From Palsa-504 sp963753195 (GTDB lineage Bacteria > Actinomycetota > Actinomycetes > Streptosporangiales > Streptosporangiaceae): DNA of 64,000 nt. The stretch lies in the NCBI GenBank assembly GCA_963753195.1, contig CAVWBH010000006.1, positions 1 through 64,000 of the forward strand, in the 5' to 3' direction. The notes beneath the pieces were generated by a model that was not told the origin of the DNA, ran no database searches, and was given only the letters and a program-made list of their open reading frames with translations. This document shows, in pieces, positions 1-12,461 of this stretch (the first letter of the stretch is position 1; the number at the start of each line of letters is the position of its first letter). A program made the translations under genes and the position numbers.

Positions 1-3790
<3,790 letters not shown>

Positions 3791-3964
3791 TTATTAACAA
3801 CCGCCTGCTTACGCAGAGCGGATTGTTGACATGAGAGTGCTTCCGCGACGACCTTGCAGCCGACCCGGAAGCGATCATGGCGCCGTTAGTGAGGTCAGTC
3901 CGTACGAATACGGAGCCGCCCCACTGACGGGGTTTTGTGCTTTTGTGCACTGGCTTTTAGCACG

Positions 3965-3984
3965 CTGTTGAGTTCTCAAGGAGC
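3965..3984 (-). promoter_or_regulatory. rrn leader antitermination/processing element
   Basis: On the minus strand the leader reads CTTGAGAACTCAACAG, a motif found upstream of 16S in many actinobacterial rrn operons and resembling boxA of the Nus antitermination system. It lies about 175 bases upstream of 16S and downstream of both promoters. Its role as boxA or as part of a processing stem is inferred from family knowledge. Confidence 0.55.
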
Positions 3985-4033
3985 GGGCGCACACCTTCGG
4001 CGGACTCTCATCCGCTTCCAGGGCAACCGTTTT

Positions 4034-4062
4034 AACTTACCAGGCCGGATCCGCTTCGTCAA
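4034..4062 (-). promoter_or_regulatory. rrn promoter, proximal
   Basis: Minus strand: -35 TTGACG (4062-4057), a 17-base spacer, -10 TAAGTT (4039-4034). The match to the housekeeping sigma consensus is good, with exact spacing, about 245 bases upstream of 16S. Confidence 0.7.
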
Positions 4063-4223
4063 CTTGGTCCGCTAGGACCTCGTCGGCTGGTGAACCTGCC
4101 CAGACCCCCAGGGCGGCCTAAGCTGGAGACCTCCGCAGACAGCGCGAAGGCCCTGACTTCAGGGCTTCCTGGTGGCTCCCCGGGACCTGGCGCTTTCGCA
4201 TCCATCCCCTCGGGGCAAGAAGA

Positions 4224-4252
4224 ACTCTAGGGGTGCTGCGCGCCTTCGTCAA
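4224..4252 (-). promoter_or_regulatory. rrn promoter, distal
   Basis: Minus strand: -35 TTGACG (4252-4247), a 17-base spacer, -10 TAGAGT (4229-4224). It has the same -35 and spacing as the proximal promoter 190 bases downstream. Tandem promoters are common in actinomycete rrn operons. Confidence 0.7.
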
Positions 4253-4743
4253 ATCGAATGGCGAAACTTCTCGTTAACCCAGGTCAGACGCGGCGTGATG
4301 GAGAAATCACGCACAGTATTCGATTGGCTCGGATGGGTGAACGGATGGCGAAAGCCAGCCAGCCGTCGCCGGTCAGGGCCTGTCAGGGCCGCGCGTGCCG
4401 CCTGAAATAAGCACGAGCGGGCCTTGTGCCGCACCGCTCTCGATGCAACCGAGGCACCCCGAGGGCAGCACGAGAAACCAGGGCAACTACGGGAGACCCA
4501 GCGGGCCCCGGGCACCCGGCGGGCCGGAGACCGACGGCCGGCACACCCGGCGGCGCCGGAGACCCAGCGGTGCGGCGACGACAGGGCGTGGAAGGCGACA
4601 GGAGCCCCGGACACCACGTGGTGAGGAAGAGGGATGCCGGTCCTGGAGATAACGAGGCACGCGTCGTCTGGCGCCCTGCTGACCCCATTAGCCCGCGCGG
4701 CGACCGTCACGCGCAGGCTCAGGGCCGCCAGCGGCGGCGAGCT
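4253..4743. other. intergenic region between tyrS and the rrn promoters
   Basis: About 490 bases with no supported gene. The ORFs here have no ribosome-binding site and no recognisable family. One perfect inverted repeat (GCGTGAT, 6-base loop, ATCACGC) lies at 4293-4312, 40 bases upstream of the distal rrn promoter. It lacks a U-tract, so it may be an operator or part of the tyrS 3' end. The rest is GC-rich sequence with loose CCGGCGGGCC-type repeats. Confidence 0.6.
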
Positions 4744-6108
4744 CTATCCGGCGGGCGGCCGATCGGCGCCGACAACCTCCACCGCGCCAACGGTTCGCTT
4801 GCCCCGGCGCAGAATCAGGAAGCGCCCGTAGAGCAGATCGTCGGCGGTCGGGGCGGCATCCACATCCGTCACTTTCCGGTTGTTCAGGTAAGCGCCGCCT
4901 TCAGCGATCGTCCGCCGGGCGGCCGACTTGCTCGGCACGATCCTGGTCCCGACCATCAGCTCAGCGACGGGCGGAAGGCCCCCGCCACGGCTGGCCGCCC
5001 CGGTACCGGCATCGATCGTTCCGGCTCGCGCGGCGGCTGTTGCGCTCTCGCCGACCAGGTGGAAGTCCATGGAAGGGACTTCGGCCTTCGCGGCCTGAAG
5101 GGTCCGCTCGTCCACCGCTGACAGCTCTCCCTGGCCGAACAGGGCCTGGCTGGCGGCGATGGCGCGGCGGGTCTCCTCCGCACCATGCACCAGCGTGGTG
5201 AGCTCTTCAGCCAGCGCGCGCTGGGCCGCCCGGAGGGCCGGGTGCGCGGCGCTCTCCCGTTCCAGCGCCTCGATCTCCTCGCGGGATTTGAAGCTGTACA
5301 CCCGCAGGAGCCCGGGTACCTCGGCGTCAGCCACGTTGAGCCAGAACTGGTAGAAGGCGTACGGCGGCATCAGGTCGGGGCTGACCCAGATCGCGCCGCC
5401 CTCGGTCTTGCCGTACTTGGTCCCGTCCGCCTTGGTGATCAGCGGTATGGCCAGGGCATGAACGGTCGCGCCTTCGACCCGCCTGATCAGGTCGACTCCC
5501 GCGACCAGGTTGCCCCACTGGTCGCTGCCGCCGAGCTGCAGGGTGCACCCGTAGCGCCGGTTCAGCTCCAGGAAGTCCATGGCCTGCAGGATCTGGTAGC
5601 TGAACTCGGTGTAGCTGATCCCGCCCGCCTCAAGCCTGGCCTTCACCGATTCCCGGTCCAGCATGCGGTTGACCGAGAAGTGCTTGCCGATATCGCGCAG
5701 GAAGTCGAGCACGGGCATCGGCCCGGTCCACTCCAGGTTGCTCGCGATCAGCGCGCTCGACTCACCCGCGTCGAAGTCAAGGAACCTGGACACCTCGCCG
5801 CGGATCCGCTCGACCCACTGCGCCACCAGCTCGCGCGGGTTCAGCACCCGCTCGGCCGACTTGCCGCTCGGGTCGCCGATCAGCCCGGTGGCCCCGCCGA
5901 CCAGCCCGATCGGCCGGTGCCCGGCGAGCTGCAGCCGGCGCATGGTCAGCAGCAGCGCCAGGTTGCCGATGTGCAGGCCCGGCGCTGTGGGATCGAAGCC
6001 GGCGTAGAACGTGACCCGGTCGGAGCTCAGCGCCCTGCGCAGCTCGCCGATATCGGTGGTGTCGGCGAGCAAGCCCCGCCAAGCGAGTTCGTCGATGATG
6101 TCGTTCAC
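4744..6108 (-). CDS. tyrS: tyrosyl-tRNA synthetase
   Basis: Charges tRNA-Tyr with tyrosine in the cytoplasm (class Ic synthetase), 454 aa. Visible: the class I signature HIGN within GLHIGNLALLL, the tyrosine pocket motif GGSDQWGN, a KMSKS-equivalent KYGKT after KADGT, and a C-terminal S4-like RNA-binding domain (VPSKSAARRTIAEGGAYLNNRKV). The GTG start is chosen because it overlaps the stop of the upstream glycosylase gene (GTGA) and begins exactly before the conserved NDIIDELAWRGL. The open frame continues upstream, but that extension is a shadow of the glycosylase gene. A glycine/alanine-rich stretch precedes the S4 domain. It is the last gene before the rrn operon. Confidence 0.97.
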   Translation of the reverse strand: MNDIIDELAWRGLLADTTDIGELRRALSSDRVTFYAGFDPTAPGLHIGNLALLLTMRRLQLAGHRPIGLVGGATGLIGDPSGKSAERVLNPRELVAQWVERIRGEVSRFLDFDAGESSALIASNLEWTGPMPVLDFLRDIGKHFSVNRMLDRESVKARLEAGGISYTEFSYQILQAMDFLELNRRYGCTLQLGGSDQWGNLVAGVDLIRRVEGATVHALAIPLITKADGTKYGKTEGGAIWVSPDLMPPYAFYQFWLNVADAEVPGLLRVYSFKSREEIEALERESAAHPALRAAQRALAEELTTLVHGAEETRRAIAASQALFGQGELSAVDERTLQAAKAEVPSMDFHLVGESATAAARAGTIDAGTGAASRGGGLPPVAELMVGTRIVPSKSAARRTIAEGGAYLNNRKVTDVDAAPTADDLLYGRFLILRRGKRTVGAVEVVGADRPPAG

Positions 6109-6806
6109 GCCTGCATGGTGCCATCTCCGGGTCGGGAGGAGGTAACCGGTTTGCGTCGCGGCACGTGTGCCCGGTAGGCCGAGACGGTCGGGTCGCCGTC
6201 GGACCAGAACCGCCACGGCACCTCGGCCGCGGCAGACACTCCGACCCGCGGGCCGCTGGAGATCGTTCCGCTGGGGATCCGGCTCAGCAGATTTTGCGCC
6301 GAACGGGCTGTGGTGCTCGCGTCCGGCCACCGGACGCGGAGCGGCGAACCGGGGACGCACACGTCCGCGCCGTCCTGCGAGCGGTCGATATCGAGCGCCT
6401 GGCACAGCCGGGCCGGGCCGCGGGCCAGGTCGCGGTACGGGATCACGGGCGTCCCCCGCGTCCGGCGCGCGCGGGCCAGCTCCTCCCCCTCGATGACCGC
6501 CCCGGCCCGCAGCAGCACCGCGGACGCGCTGCCGCCGCCCAGGCATACCACGTTCACGCAGAAGTGCATGCCGTAGGTGAAGTACACGTAGGCGTGCCCA
6601 GGCGGCCCGAACATCACCGCGTTGCGCGCCGTCCGGCCGCGATAGGCGTGCGAGGCGGGATCGCTCGCCCCTGCGTAGGCCTCGACCTCGGTGAGCTTCA
6701 CCGCGACCAGGCCGTCGGCCGTCTGGTGCTCGATGACGACGCCGAGCAGGTCCGGCGCGACCTGGACGGACGGCCGGGCGAAGAAGTCCCGCGGAATCAG
6801 GGCCAC
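6105..6806 (-). CDS. mpg: DNA-3-methyladenine glycosylase (AAG/Mpg family)
   Basis: Base-excision repair enzyme of the alkyladenine glycosylase fold, which removes 3-methyladenine and related lesions; 233 aa, normal for the family. Typical sequence: FFARPSVQVAPDLLG near the N-terminus, LTEVEAYAGASDPASHAYRG containing the catalytic Glu/Tyr region, then GHAYVYFTYGMHFCVNVV. GTG start 12 bases after the argH stop. Its 3' end overlaps the tyrS start by 4 bases, so translation is probably coupled. An mpg gene between argH and tyrS is a recurring actinobacterial arrangement. Confidence 0.93.
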   Translation of the reverse strand: MALIPRDFFARPSVQVAPDLLGVVIEHQTADGLVAVKLTEVEAYAGASDPASHAYRGRTARNAVMFGPPGHAYVYFTYGMHFCVNVVCLGGGSASAVLLRAGAVIEGEELARARRTRGTPVIPYRDLARGPARLCQALDIDRSQDGADVCVPGSPLRVRWPDASTTARSAQNLLSRIPSGTISSGPRVGVSAAAEVPWRFWSDGDPTVSAYRAHVPRRKPVTSSRPGDGTMQA

Positions 6807-6818
6807 GAGCCGGGTCCG

Positions 6819-8264
6819 CTACCGGGTGTTCCCGGCCGCCCAGCCGGCGTGCTCCTGGACCGCGGTCCGCAGCGCCGCGATCTGCTCGGCCACGCGCTCG
6901 GGCGCCGTCCCGCCGTAACCCTTGCGAGCGGCGAGGGCGCCTTCCACGGTCAGCACCTGGCGGACGTCGGGTGTCAGGTGCTCGGATACCTTGGCCAGGT
7001 CGGCGTCGCTCACATCCTCGAGCTCGCAGTCGTGCACCTGGCACCAGATCACGAGGTGACCGACCACCTCGTGCGCTTCGCGGAACGGTACGCCGCGGCG
7101 CACCAGGTACTCGGCCAGGTCGGTGGCCAGCGTGAACCCGACCGAGGCACCGCGGCGGAGCCGCTCGGGGTTGACCCTTAGCGTCGTGATCAGGCCCGCC
7201 ATGGCGGGCAGCACGAGCAGCAGGGTGTCGACGGCGTCGAAGACGGGTTCCTTGTCCTCCTGCAGGTCCCGGTTGTAGGTCAGCGGCAGGCCCTTCAGGG
7301 TCGTGAGCAGGCCGGTCAGGCCGCCGATCAGACGGCCCGCCTTGCCGCGGGCCAGTTCGGCCACATCGGGGTTCTTCTTCTGCGGCATGATCGAGGAGCC
7401 AGTGGCGTAGGCATCATCGATCTCCGCCCAGCCGAACTCCTGCGAGGACCACAGCACGAGCTCCTCGCCCAGCCGGGACAGGTGCACGCCGGTCAGCGCC
7501 GCCACGAAACAGAACTCCGCGGCGAAGTCCCGGTCGCTGACCGCGTCCATCGAGTTCGGCGCGGCCGCGTCGAAGCCCAGCTCCGCGGCGAGCAGCTGGG
7601 GATCAACCGGCAGCGACGACCCGGCCAGCGCGCCCGACCCGAGCGGGCTGATCGCGGCGCGCCTGTCCCAGTCACGGAGCCGGCCCACATCCCGGGCGAG
7701 GGCCTGGACATGGGCGAGCAGCTGCTGGGCGAACAGCACCGGCTGCGCGTGCTGCAGGTGGGTCATGCCGGGCGCGGGCACGTCGCCGCTGGCGACCGCC
7801 TGGTCGATCAGCGCGCTCTCCAGCTCAGCCAGCCGGCTTGCGACGAGCCGGGCATGATCGCGCAGGTACAGCCGCAGGTCGGTAGCGACCTGGTCGTTAC
7901 GGCTGCGGCCGGCCCGCAGCTTGCCGCCGAGCGCGCCGAGCCGCTCCAGCAGCCCGCGTTCCAGCGCCGTATGCACGTCCTCGTCGGCCACCGTCGGCCG
8001 GAACGAGCCGTCCGCACAGGCCCGGTCGAGCTCGTCGAGCGCCTTGAGCATGGCAGCCAGCTCCGCGTCGGTGAGCAGGCCGGCCCGGTGGAGCACCCGG
8101 GCGTGCGCCCGGGAGGCGCGCAGGTCGTAGCGGGCCAGCCGCCAATCGAACTGGACGCTCACCGACAGCCGGGCCAGCGCGTCGGCTGGCCCGGTCTCGA
8201 ACCGGCCGCCCCACAGCCTGGTAGCTGGTTCAGGTCCCACGCCCTCGGCTCCCGTTTCGCCCAT
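6819..8264 (-). CDS. argH: argininosuccinate lyase
   Basis: Last step of arginine synthesis: argininosuccinate to arginine plus fumarate. 481 aa, close to the family norm. The fumarase/lyase-superfamily signature GSSIMPQKKNP carrying the catalytic Ser loop is present, as are WGGRFETGPADALARLS at the N-terminus, AGRSRNDQVATDLRLY and TYNRDLQEDKEP. ATG start. It lies 138 bases downstream of argG and is probably in the same transcript. Confidence 0.98.
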   Translation of the reverse strand: MGETGAEGVGPEPATRLWGGRFETGPADALARLSVSVQFDWRLARYDLRASRAHARVLHRAGLLTDAELAAMLKALDELDRACADGSFRPTVADEDVHTALERGLLERLGALGGKLRAGRSRNDQVATDLRLYLRDHARLVASRLAELESALIDQAVASGDVPAPGMTHLQHAQPVLFAQQLLAHVQALARDVGRLRDWDRRAAISPLGSGALAGSSLPVDPQLLAAELGFDAAAPNSMDAVSDRDFAAEFCFVAALTGVHLSRLGEELVLWSSQEFGWAEIDDAYATGSSIMPQKKNPDVAELARGKAGRLIGGLTGLLTTLKGLPLTYNRDLQEDKEPVFDAVDTLLLVLPAMAGLITTLRVNPERLRRGASVGFTLATDLAEYLVRRGVPFREAHEVVGHLVIWCQVHDCELEDVSDADLAKVSEHLTPDVRQVLTVEGALAARKGYGGTAPERVAEQIAALRTAVQEHAGWAAGNTR

Positions 8265-8402
8265 CTGCCCGATTCTCCCCGCCCTTTCCGTCTTGACGCC
8301 CCCACCCTAGTGGGGCCCGTGTGCCCATAGCCCCGTCTATCGGGGCCAGGGTGCCACAAGCCCCGTTAGGCCGCTCCCTTTGGGCGGGGTGGGTGTGCGG
8401 GG

Positions 8403-9608
8403 CTACGCGCCGATGCGGCGGTCGCGGATGGCGGCGATCTTGCTGGGCAGGCCCCAGAGCTCGACGAAGCCCTTGGCCAGGGACTGGTCGAAGGTGTCAC
8501 CGGTGTCGTAGGTGGCCAGGGCGTAGTCGTACAGCGAGGCGTCGCTGCGCCGGCCGGTGACGACCGCGCGGCCACCGTGCAGGCGCATCCGCACGTCGCC
8601 GGTCACATGCACCGATGCCTCGGCGATGAAGACGTCGAGGGCCCGTCGCAGCGGGGAGAACCACAGGCCGTCGTAGACCAGCTCGGTCCAGCGCTGCTCG
8701 ACCTGCCGCTTGAACCGGGCCAGGTCCAGCTCGACGCACACGCTCTCCAGCTCGGCGTGCGCGGTGATCAGGGTGATCGCCGCGGGCGCCTCGTAGATTT
8801 CCCGGCTCTTGATGCCGACCAGCCGGTCCTCGACCATGTCGATGCGTCCGATTCCCTGCGCCCCGGCCCGCTGGTTCAGCTCGGTGATGATCTCCAGCGG
8901 GTTGAGCTCCCGCCCGTCGATGGCGACCGGCACTCCCGCGGCGAAGGTCAGCACGAGCTCATCCGGCTCGCGTGGCACCGACGGGTCGGCGGTGTAGGAC
9001 CACACGTCGTCGTGCGGCGCTTCCCAGATGTCCTCCAGGTGCCCGGTCTCGCACGAGCGGCCCCACAGGTTCTGGTCGACCGAGTAGGGCGACCGGGACG
9101 TCACGTCGATCGGCAGGCCCTTGGCCGCGGCGAACTCGATGGCCTTGTCCCGGGTCATGCCCGAGTCCCGGACCGGGGCGTTGACCTTGAGGTCAGGCAC
9201 CAGAGCGGCGAGCCCGACCTCGAAACGCACCTGGTCGTTGCCCTTGCCGGTGCAGCCGTGCGCGACGATGGTGGCGCCCTTCTCGGCGGCCACGCGGGCC
9301 AGGTGGCTGACGATCAGCGGCCGGGACAGGGCGGAGACCAGCGGGTACTTGTCCATGTAGAGAGCATTGGCCCGCAGTGCCCCGATGCAGTACGTCTCGG
9401 CGAAATCCGCGCGCGCGTCCACCACTTCGGCTTCGACCGCACCGCAGGCCAGTGCCCGCTTGCGGATCGTCTCCAGGTCCTCGCCGCCCTGCCCCACGTC
9501 GACCGCGACCGCGATCACGTCCGCGCCGGTCCGCTCGGCGATCCAGCCGATCGCCACCGAGGTGTCCAGGCCGCCCGAGTAGGCGAGCACCACCTTTTCT
9601 GTTGTCAT
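8403..9608 (-). CDS. argG: argininosuccinate synthase
   Basis: Condenses citrulline and aspartate using ATP; 401 aa. The N-terminal PP-loop motif AYSGGLDTSVAI binds ATP. Other family blocks are ALYMDKYPLVSALSRP, AHGCTGKGNDQVRFE and SPYSVDQNLWGRS. ATG start; the ATG overlaps the argR stop (ATGA), so translation is probably coupled. Confidence 0.98.
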   Translation of the reverse strand: MTTEKVVLAYSGGLDTSVAIGWIAERTGADVIAVAVDVGQGGEDLETIRKRALACGAVEAEVVDARADFAETYCIGALRANALYMDKYPLVSALSRPLIVSHLARVAAEKGATIVAHGCTGKGNDQVRFEVGLAALVPDLKVNAPVRDSGMTRDKAIEFAAAKGLPIDVTSRSPYSVDQNLWGRSCETGHLEDIWEAPHDDVWSYTADPSVPREPDELVLTFAAGVPVAIDGRELNPLEIITELNQRAGAQGIGRIDMVEDRLVGIKSREIYEAPAAITLITAHAELESVCVELDLARFKRQVEQRWTELVYDGLWFSPLRRALDVFIAEASVHVTGDVRMRLHGGRAVVTGRRSDASLYDYALATYDTGDTFDQSLAKGFVELWGLPSKIAAIRDRRIGA

Positions 9609-10354
9609 GATTTATCCCCTATTGAGGTATTTGCTGATGGGTGTGGTATCCGGCGCTGAGCAAGCCGGAGGAACTCGGCCGCCAGGGCGTCGCCGCCTGC
9701 CGGGTCACGCGCGATGATCAGCACGGTGTCGTCGCCGGCCACGGTGCCGAGGATCGACGGCAGCGCCGCATGGTCGATGGCCGAGGCGAGGAACTGCGCC
9801 GCACCGGCCGGTGTCCTGAGGACCACCAGGTTGGCGCTCGCTTCGGCCGAGGCCAGCAGCTCGCCCAGGTAGCGAGCCAGCCGGGCGAGGGGTGCCGGCT
9901 CGGCTGGCGTCGTCCGGGGGGACGGCCCTGCCTTCCCGCTCGGGGCAGACGACCCTGCCTTCCCGCTCCGGGGGGACGACCCGGCCCTCCCGTTGCGGGC
10001 GGCCCCGCCCCCAAGGCCCTCTGGGGGATCCCCCGGGTACAGGGGGATTTCCCGGTCGGGGGCATCCCCCGCGTACAGGGGGATGTCCCGGTCGGGGACG
10101 ATGCCGCTCAGGCCGCCGGGACGGGAGCCGGGGCCGCCCGGCTCCTCGGGCAGGGCGTAGACCAGCCCGCCGCCCGCCGCCCGCAGCCGGACCACGCCGA
10201 GCTCGTCGAGATCGCGGGACAGCGTCGCCTGGGTGACGTGCATGCGGGCGTACCGCTCGAGCAGATCGGCCAGCTCTTCCTGGGAGCGGACCTGCTCGCG
10301 GGCCAGGATGGCCGCGATGCGCGCCTGCCGCGCGGTCTTGGTCACCGGGGTCAC
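9605..10354 (-). CDS. argR: arginine repressor with an enlarged linker
   Basis: ArgR senses arginine and represses arg promoters. 249 aa, well above the usual 150-170. The N-terminal winged helix is complete (TARQARIAAILAREQVRSQEELADLL, then VTQATLSRDLDELG). The C-terminal arginine-binding/oligomerisation domain is complete (SASIDHAALPSILGTVAGDDTVLIIARD). Between them is a linker of about 90 residues rich in G, P, S and R with internal repeats (DRDIPLYAGD / DREIPLYPGD and SGKAG units). GTG start overlapping the argF stop. Its location inside the operon allows autoregulation. Both functional domains look intact. Confidence 0.93.
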   Translation of the reverse strand: MTPVTKTARQARIAAILAREQVRSQEELADLLERYARMHVTQATLSRDLDELGVVRLRAAGGGLVYALPEEPGGPGSRPGGLSGIVPDRDIPLYAGDAPDREIPLYPGDPPEGLGGGAARNGRAGSSPRSGKAGSSAPSGKAGPSPRTTPAEPAPLARLARYLGELLASAEASANLVVLRTPAGAAQFLASAIDHAALPSILGTVAGDDTVLIIARDPAGGDALAAEFLRLAQRRIPHPSANTSIGDKS

Positions 10355-11274
10355 GCGCGCTCCAGCAGCCAGGTGATCAGCGCCTTCTGCGCGTGCAGCC
10401 GGTTCTCCGCTTCCTCCCAGACCACGCTGTTCGGCCCGTCGAGTACGCCGGCCGTGATCTCCTCGCCGCGATGCGCCGGCAGGCAGTGCAAGACCAGGCC
10501 GCCCGGGCGGCCCAAGGCCAGCTTGGCCTCGTCCAGGCGGTAGGACTCGAGGAGCACGAGCCGTTCGGCGTGGAGGGCTTCCTGGCCCATGGAGGCCCAC
10601 ACGTCGGTGGCGATGACGTCGGCGCCTTCGCACGCCGACTCCGGGTCGGACCGGACATCGGCCGCGCCGCCGGTCTGGGCGGCGATCTGCCGGGCCGCGG
10701 CCAGCACCGCGGGGTCCGGGTGCAGGGACTCGGGCGCGCCGATGCACACCCGCATCCCGGCGGTCGCGCCGCCGAGCAGGTAGGAGTGCGCCATGTTGCT
10801 CGATCCGTCGCCCAGGAAGGTCAGCTTGCGGCCGGGCAGCGAGCCGTAGTGCGCGCGGACGGTCTGCAGGTCGGCGAGGACCTGGCAGGGGTGGAACTGA
10901 TCGGTGAGCGCGTTGATCACCGGCACCGCCGAGGCCGCGGCCAGGGCCTCGAGTCGCTCCTGCTCGAAGGTCCGCCAGGCGATGGCCGCGACCTGGCGGG
11001 ACAGGACACGGGCCGCGTCCTCGATCGTCTCGCCCCGGCCGAAGTGGGTCGTCTGGGAGTCGATGACCAGCGGGTAACCGCCGAGCTCGGCGATGCCGAC
11101 CGAGAAGGAGACCCTGGTCCGCAGCGACGGCTTGTCGAACAGCACGGCGACGGTCCGCGGGCCAGCCAGCGGCTGGTACCCGAGCCGATCCTTTTTCAGC
11201 TGATCGGCCAGGTCGAGGACCGCGGCCTGCTCGCCTGGGGTCAGGTCATCGTCGCGCAGGAAGTGCCTGGGCAT
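10351..11274 (-). CDS. argF: ornithine carbamoyltransferase
   Basis: Transfers carbamoyl phosphate to ornithine to give citrulline; 307 aa. The carbamoyl-phosphate site FDKPSLRTRVSF (STRT-type loop), the DQFHPCQVLADLQT block, and the ornithine-site HCLPAHRGEE are all visible. The ATG start shares its A with the argD stop (TGATG). The open frame extends further upstream, but that part is an argD shadow. Its position between argD and argR differs from Streptomyces, where argF is not in the argCJBDR block. Confidence 0.97.
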   Translation of the reverse strand: MPRHFLRDDDLTPGEQAAVLDLADQLKKDRLGYQPLAGPRTVAVLFDKPSLRTRVSFSVGIAELGGYPLVIDSQTTHFGRGETIEDAARVLSRQVAAIAWRTFEQERLEALAAASAVPVINALTDQFHPCQVLADLQTVRAHYGSLPGRKLTFLGDGSSNMAHSYLLGGATAGMRVCIGAPESLHPDPAVLAAARQIAAQTGGAADVRSDPESACEGADVIATDVWASMGQEALHAERLVLLESYRLDEAKLALGRPGGLVLHCLPAHRGEEITAGVLDGPNSVVWEEAENRLHAQKALITWLLERA

Positions 11275-12461
11275 CACGCGGTCTCCTGGCCGAGGATGGC
11301 GGGCCAGGCGGCGAGGAATTCGTCCGCCTCGGCGGTAGTGAGGATCAGCGGGGGCGCCAGCCGGACCGCGTCCGGCTGGACCGCGTTGACCAGGAACCCG
11401 GCCCGCCGGGCGGCCGCCTCCACGTCCGCGGCCCGGTCGGCGGTCAGCACCACAGCCAGCCACAGCCCGCGGCCGCGCACGCCTTCCACCAGCGGGTGCT
11501 TGACCGCTTCCAGGCCCGCCGCCAGGTGCTCGCCCACCGCCGAGGCGTGCGCCAGCAGCCCGTCCCGCTCGATCGTGTCGAGCACGGCGAGAGCCGCGGC
11601 GCAGGCCACCGGGTTGCCGCCGAACGTCGACCCGTGGTCGCCCCGGGCGAAGCCGGTGCCGGCCGCGCCGAAGCCGACGCACGCACCGATGGGCAGCCCG
11701 CCGCCGAGCCCCTTGGCCAGCGTGAGCACGTCAGGGCGGATGCCCTCGGCCTGGTGGGCGAACCAGGTCCCGCCCCGGCCGATGCCGCTTTGGATCTCGT
11801 CGACGACCAGCAGGGCGCCCGCCTCGTCGCAGGCCTCGCGGGCCGCGCGCAGGTAGCCCTCGGGTGCGGGCACCACGCCGCCCTCGCCCAGGCAGGGCTC
11901 GAGGAAAACGCCAGCGCAGTCGGGCCCGACCGCGGCCCGCAGCGCGTCCGCGTCGCCGAACGGCACGAACCGCACCGTCAGGCCGAACGGGCCGAACGGC
12001 TCGCGGATGGACGCCTTGCCGGTCAGCGCCAGCGAGCCCATGGTCCGGCCGTGGAAACCGTGCTCGGCCGCCACCATCACCGGGCGGGCCGGCCCCTGGA
12101 TGCGGCGGACCAGCTTGATCGCCGCCTCGTTGGCCTCGGTGCCCGAGTTGGCGAAGAAGATCCGCCCATCTCCCCCGAGGAGATCCAGGAGGCGTTCGGC
12201 GAGCTTGATCTCGCCTTCGTGCAGGAACAGGTTGGACGTGTGAGCCACCTGGGCGACCTGCCCGGTGACCGCCTCGACGATGGCCGGGTGGGCGTGGCCG
12301 AGCGAGCTCACCGCGATCCCCGCGATCAGGTCCAGGTACTCGCGCCCTTCCGGGTCCCACACGCGGCAGCCCGCCCCGCGGCTGATCGCCACCGGCGGCA
12401 CGCCGTAGTTGGGCATCAGCGCGGCCTCGAACCGCTTCTGCAGAGTCTCCGTCTCGCTCAT
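11274..12461 (-). CDS. argD: acetylornithine aminotransferase
   Basis: PLP-dependent class III aminotransferase that makes N-acetylornithine; 395 aa. Visible motifs: FFANSGTEANEAAIKLVR, AAEHGFHGRTMGSLALTGK, LLVVDEIQSGIGRGG with the PLP-contacting Asp, and LTLAKGLGGGLPIGA with the Schiff-base Lys. ATG start overlapping the argB stop by 4 bases. Confidence 0.97.
   Translation of the reverse strand: MSETETLQKRFEAALMPNYGVPPVAISRGAGCRVWDPEGREYLDLIAGIAVSSLGHAHPAIVEAVTGQVAQVAHTSNLFLHEGEIKLAERLLDLLGGDGRIFFANSGTEANEAAIKLVRRIQGPARPVMVAAEHGFHGRTMGSLALTGKASIREPFGPFGLTVRFVPFGDADALRAAVGPDCAGVFLEPCLGEGGVVPAPEGYLRAAREACDEAGALLVVDEIQSGIGRGGTWFAHQAEGIRPDVLTLAKGLGGGLPIGACVGFGAAGTGFARGDHGSTFGGNPVACAAALAVLDTIERDGLLAHASAVGEHLAAGLEAVKHPLVEGVRGRGLWLAVVLTADRAADVEAAARRAGFLVNAVQPDAVRLAPPLILTTAEADEFLAAWPAILGQETA

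Noticed and set aside
4249..4710. 153-codon minus-strand ORF between tyrS and rrn
   Set aside because: Low-complexity Arg/Ala/Ser composition, no family resemblance, no ribosome-binding site.
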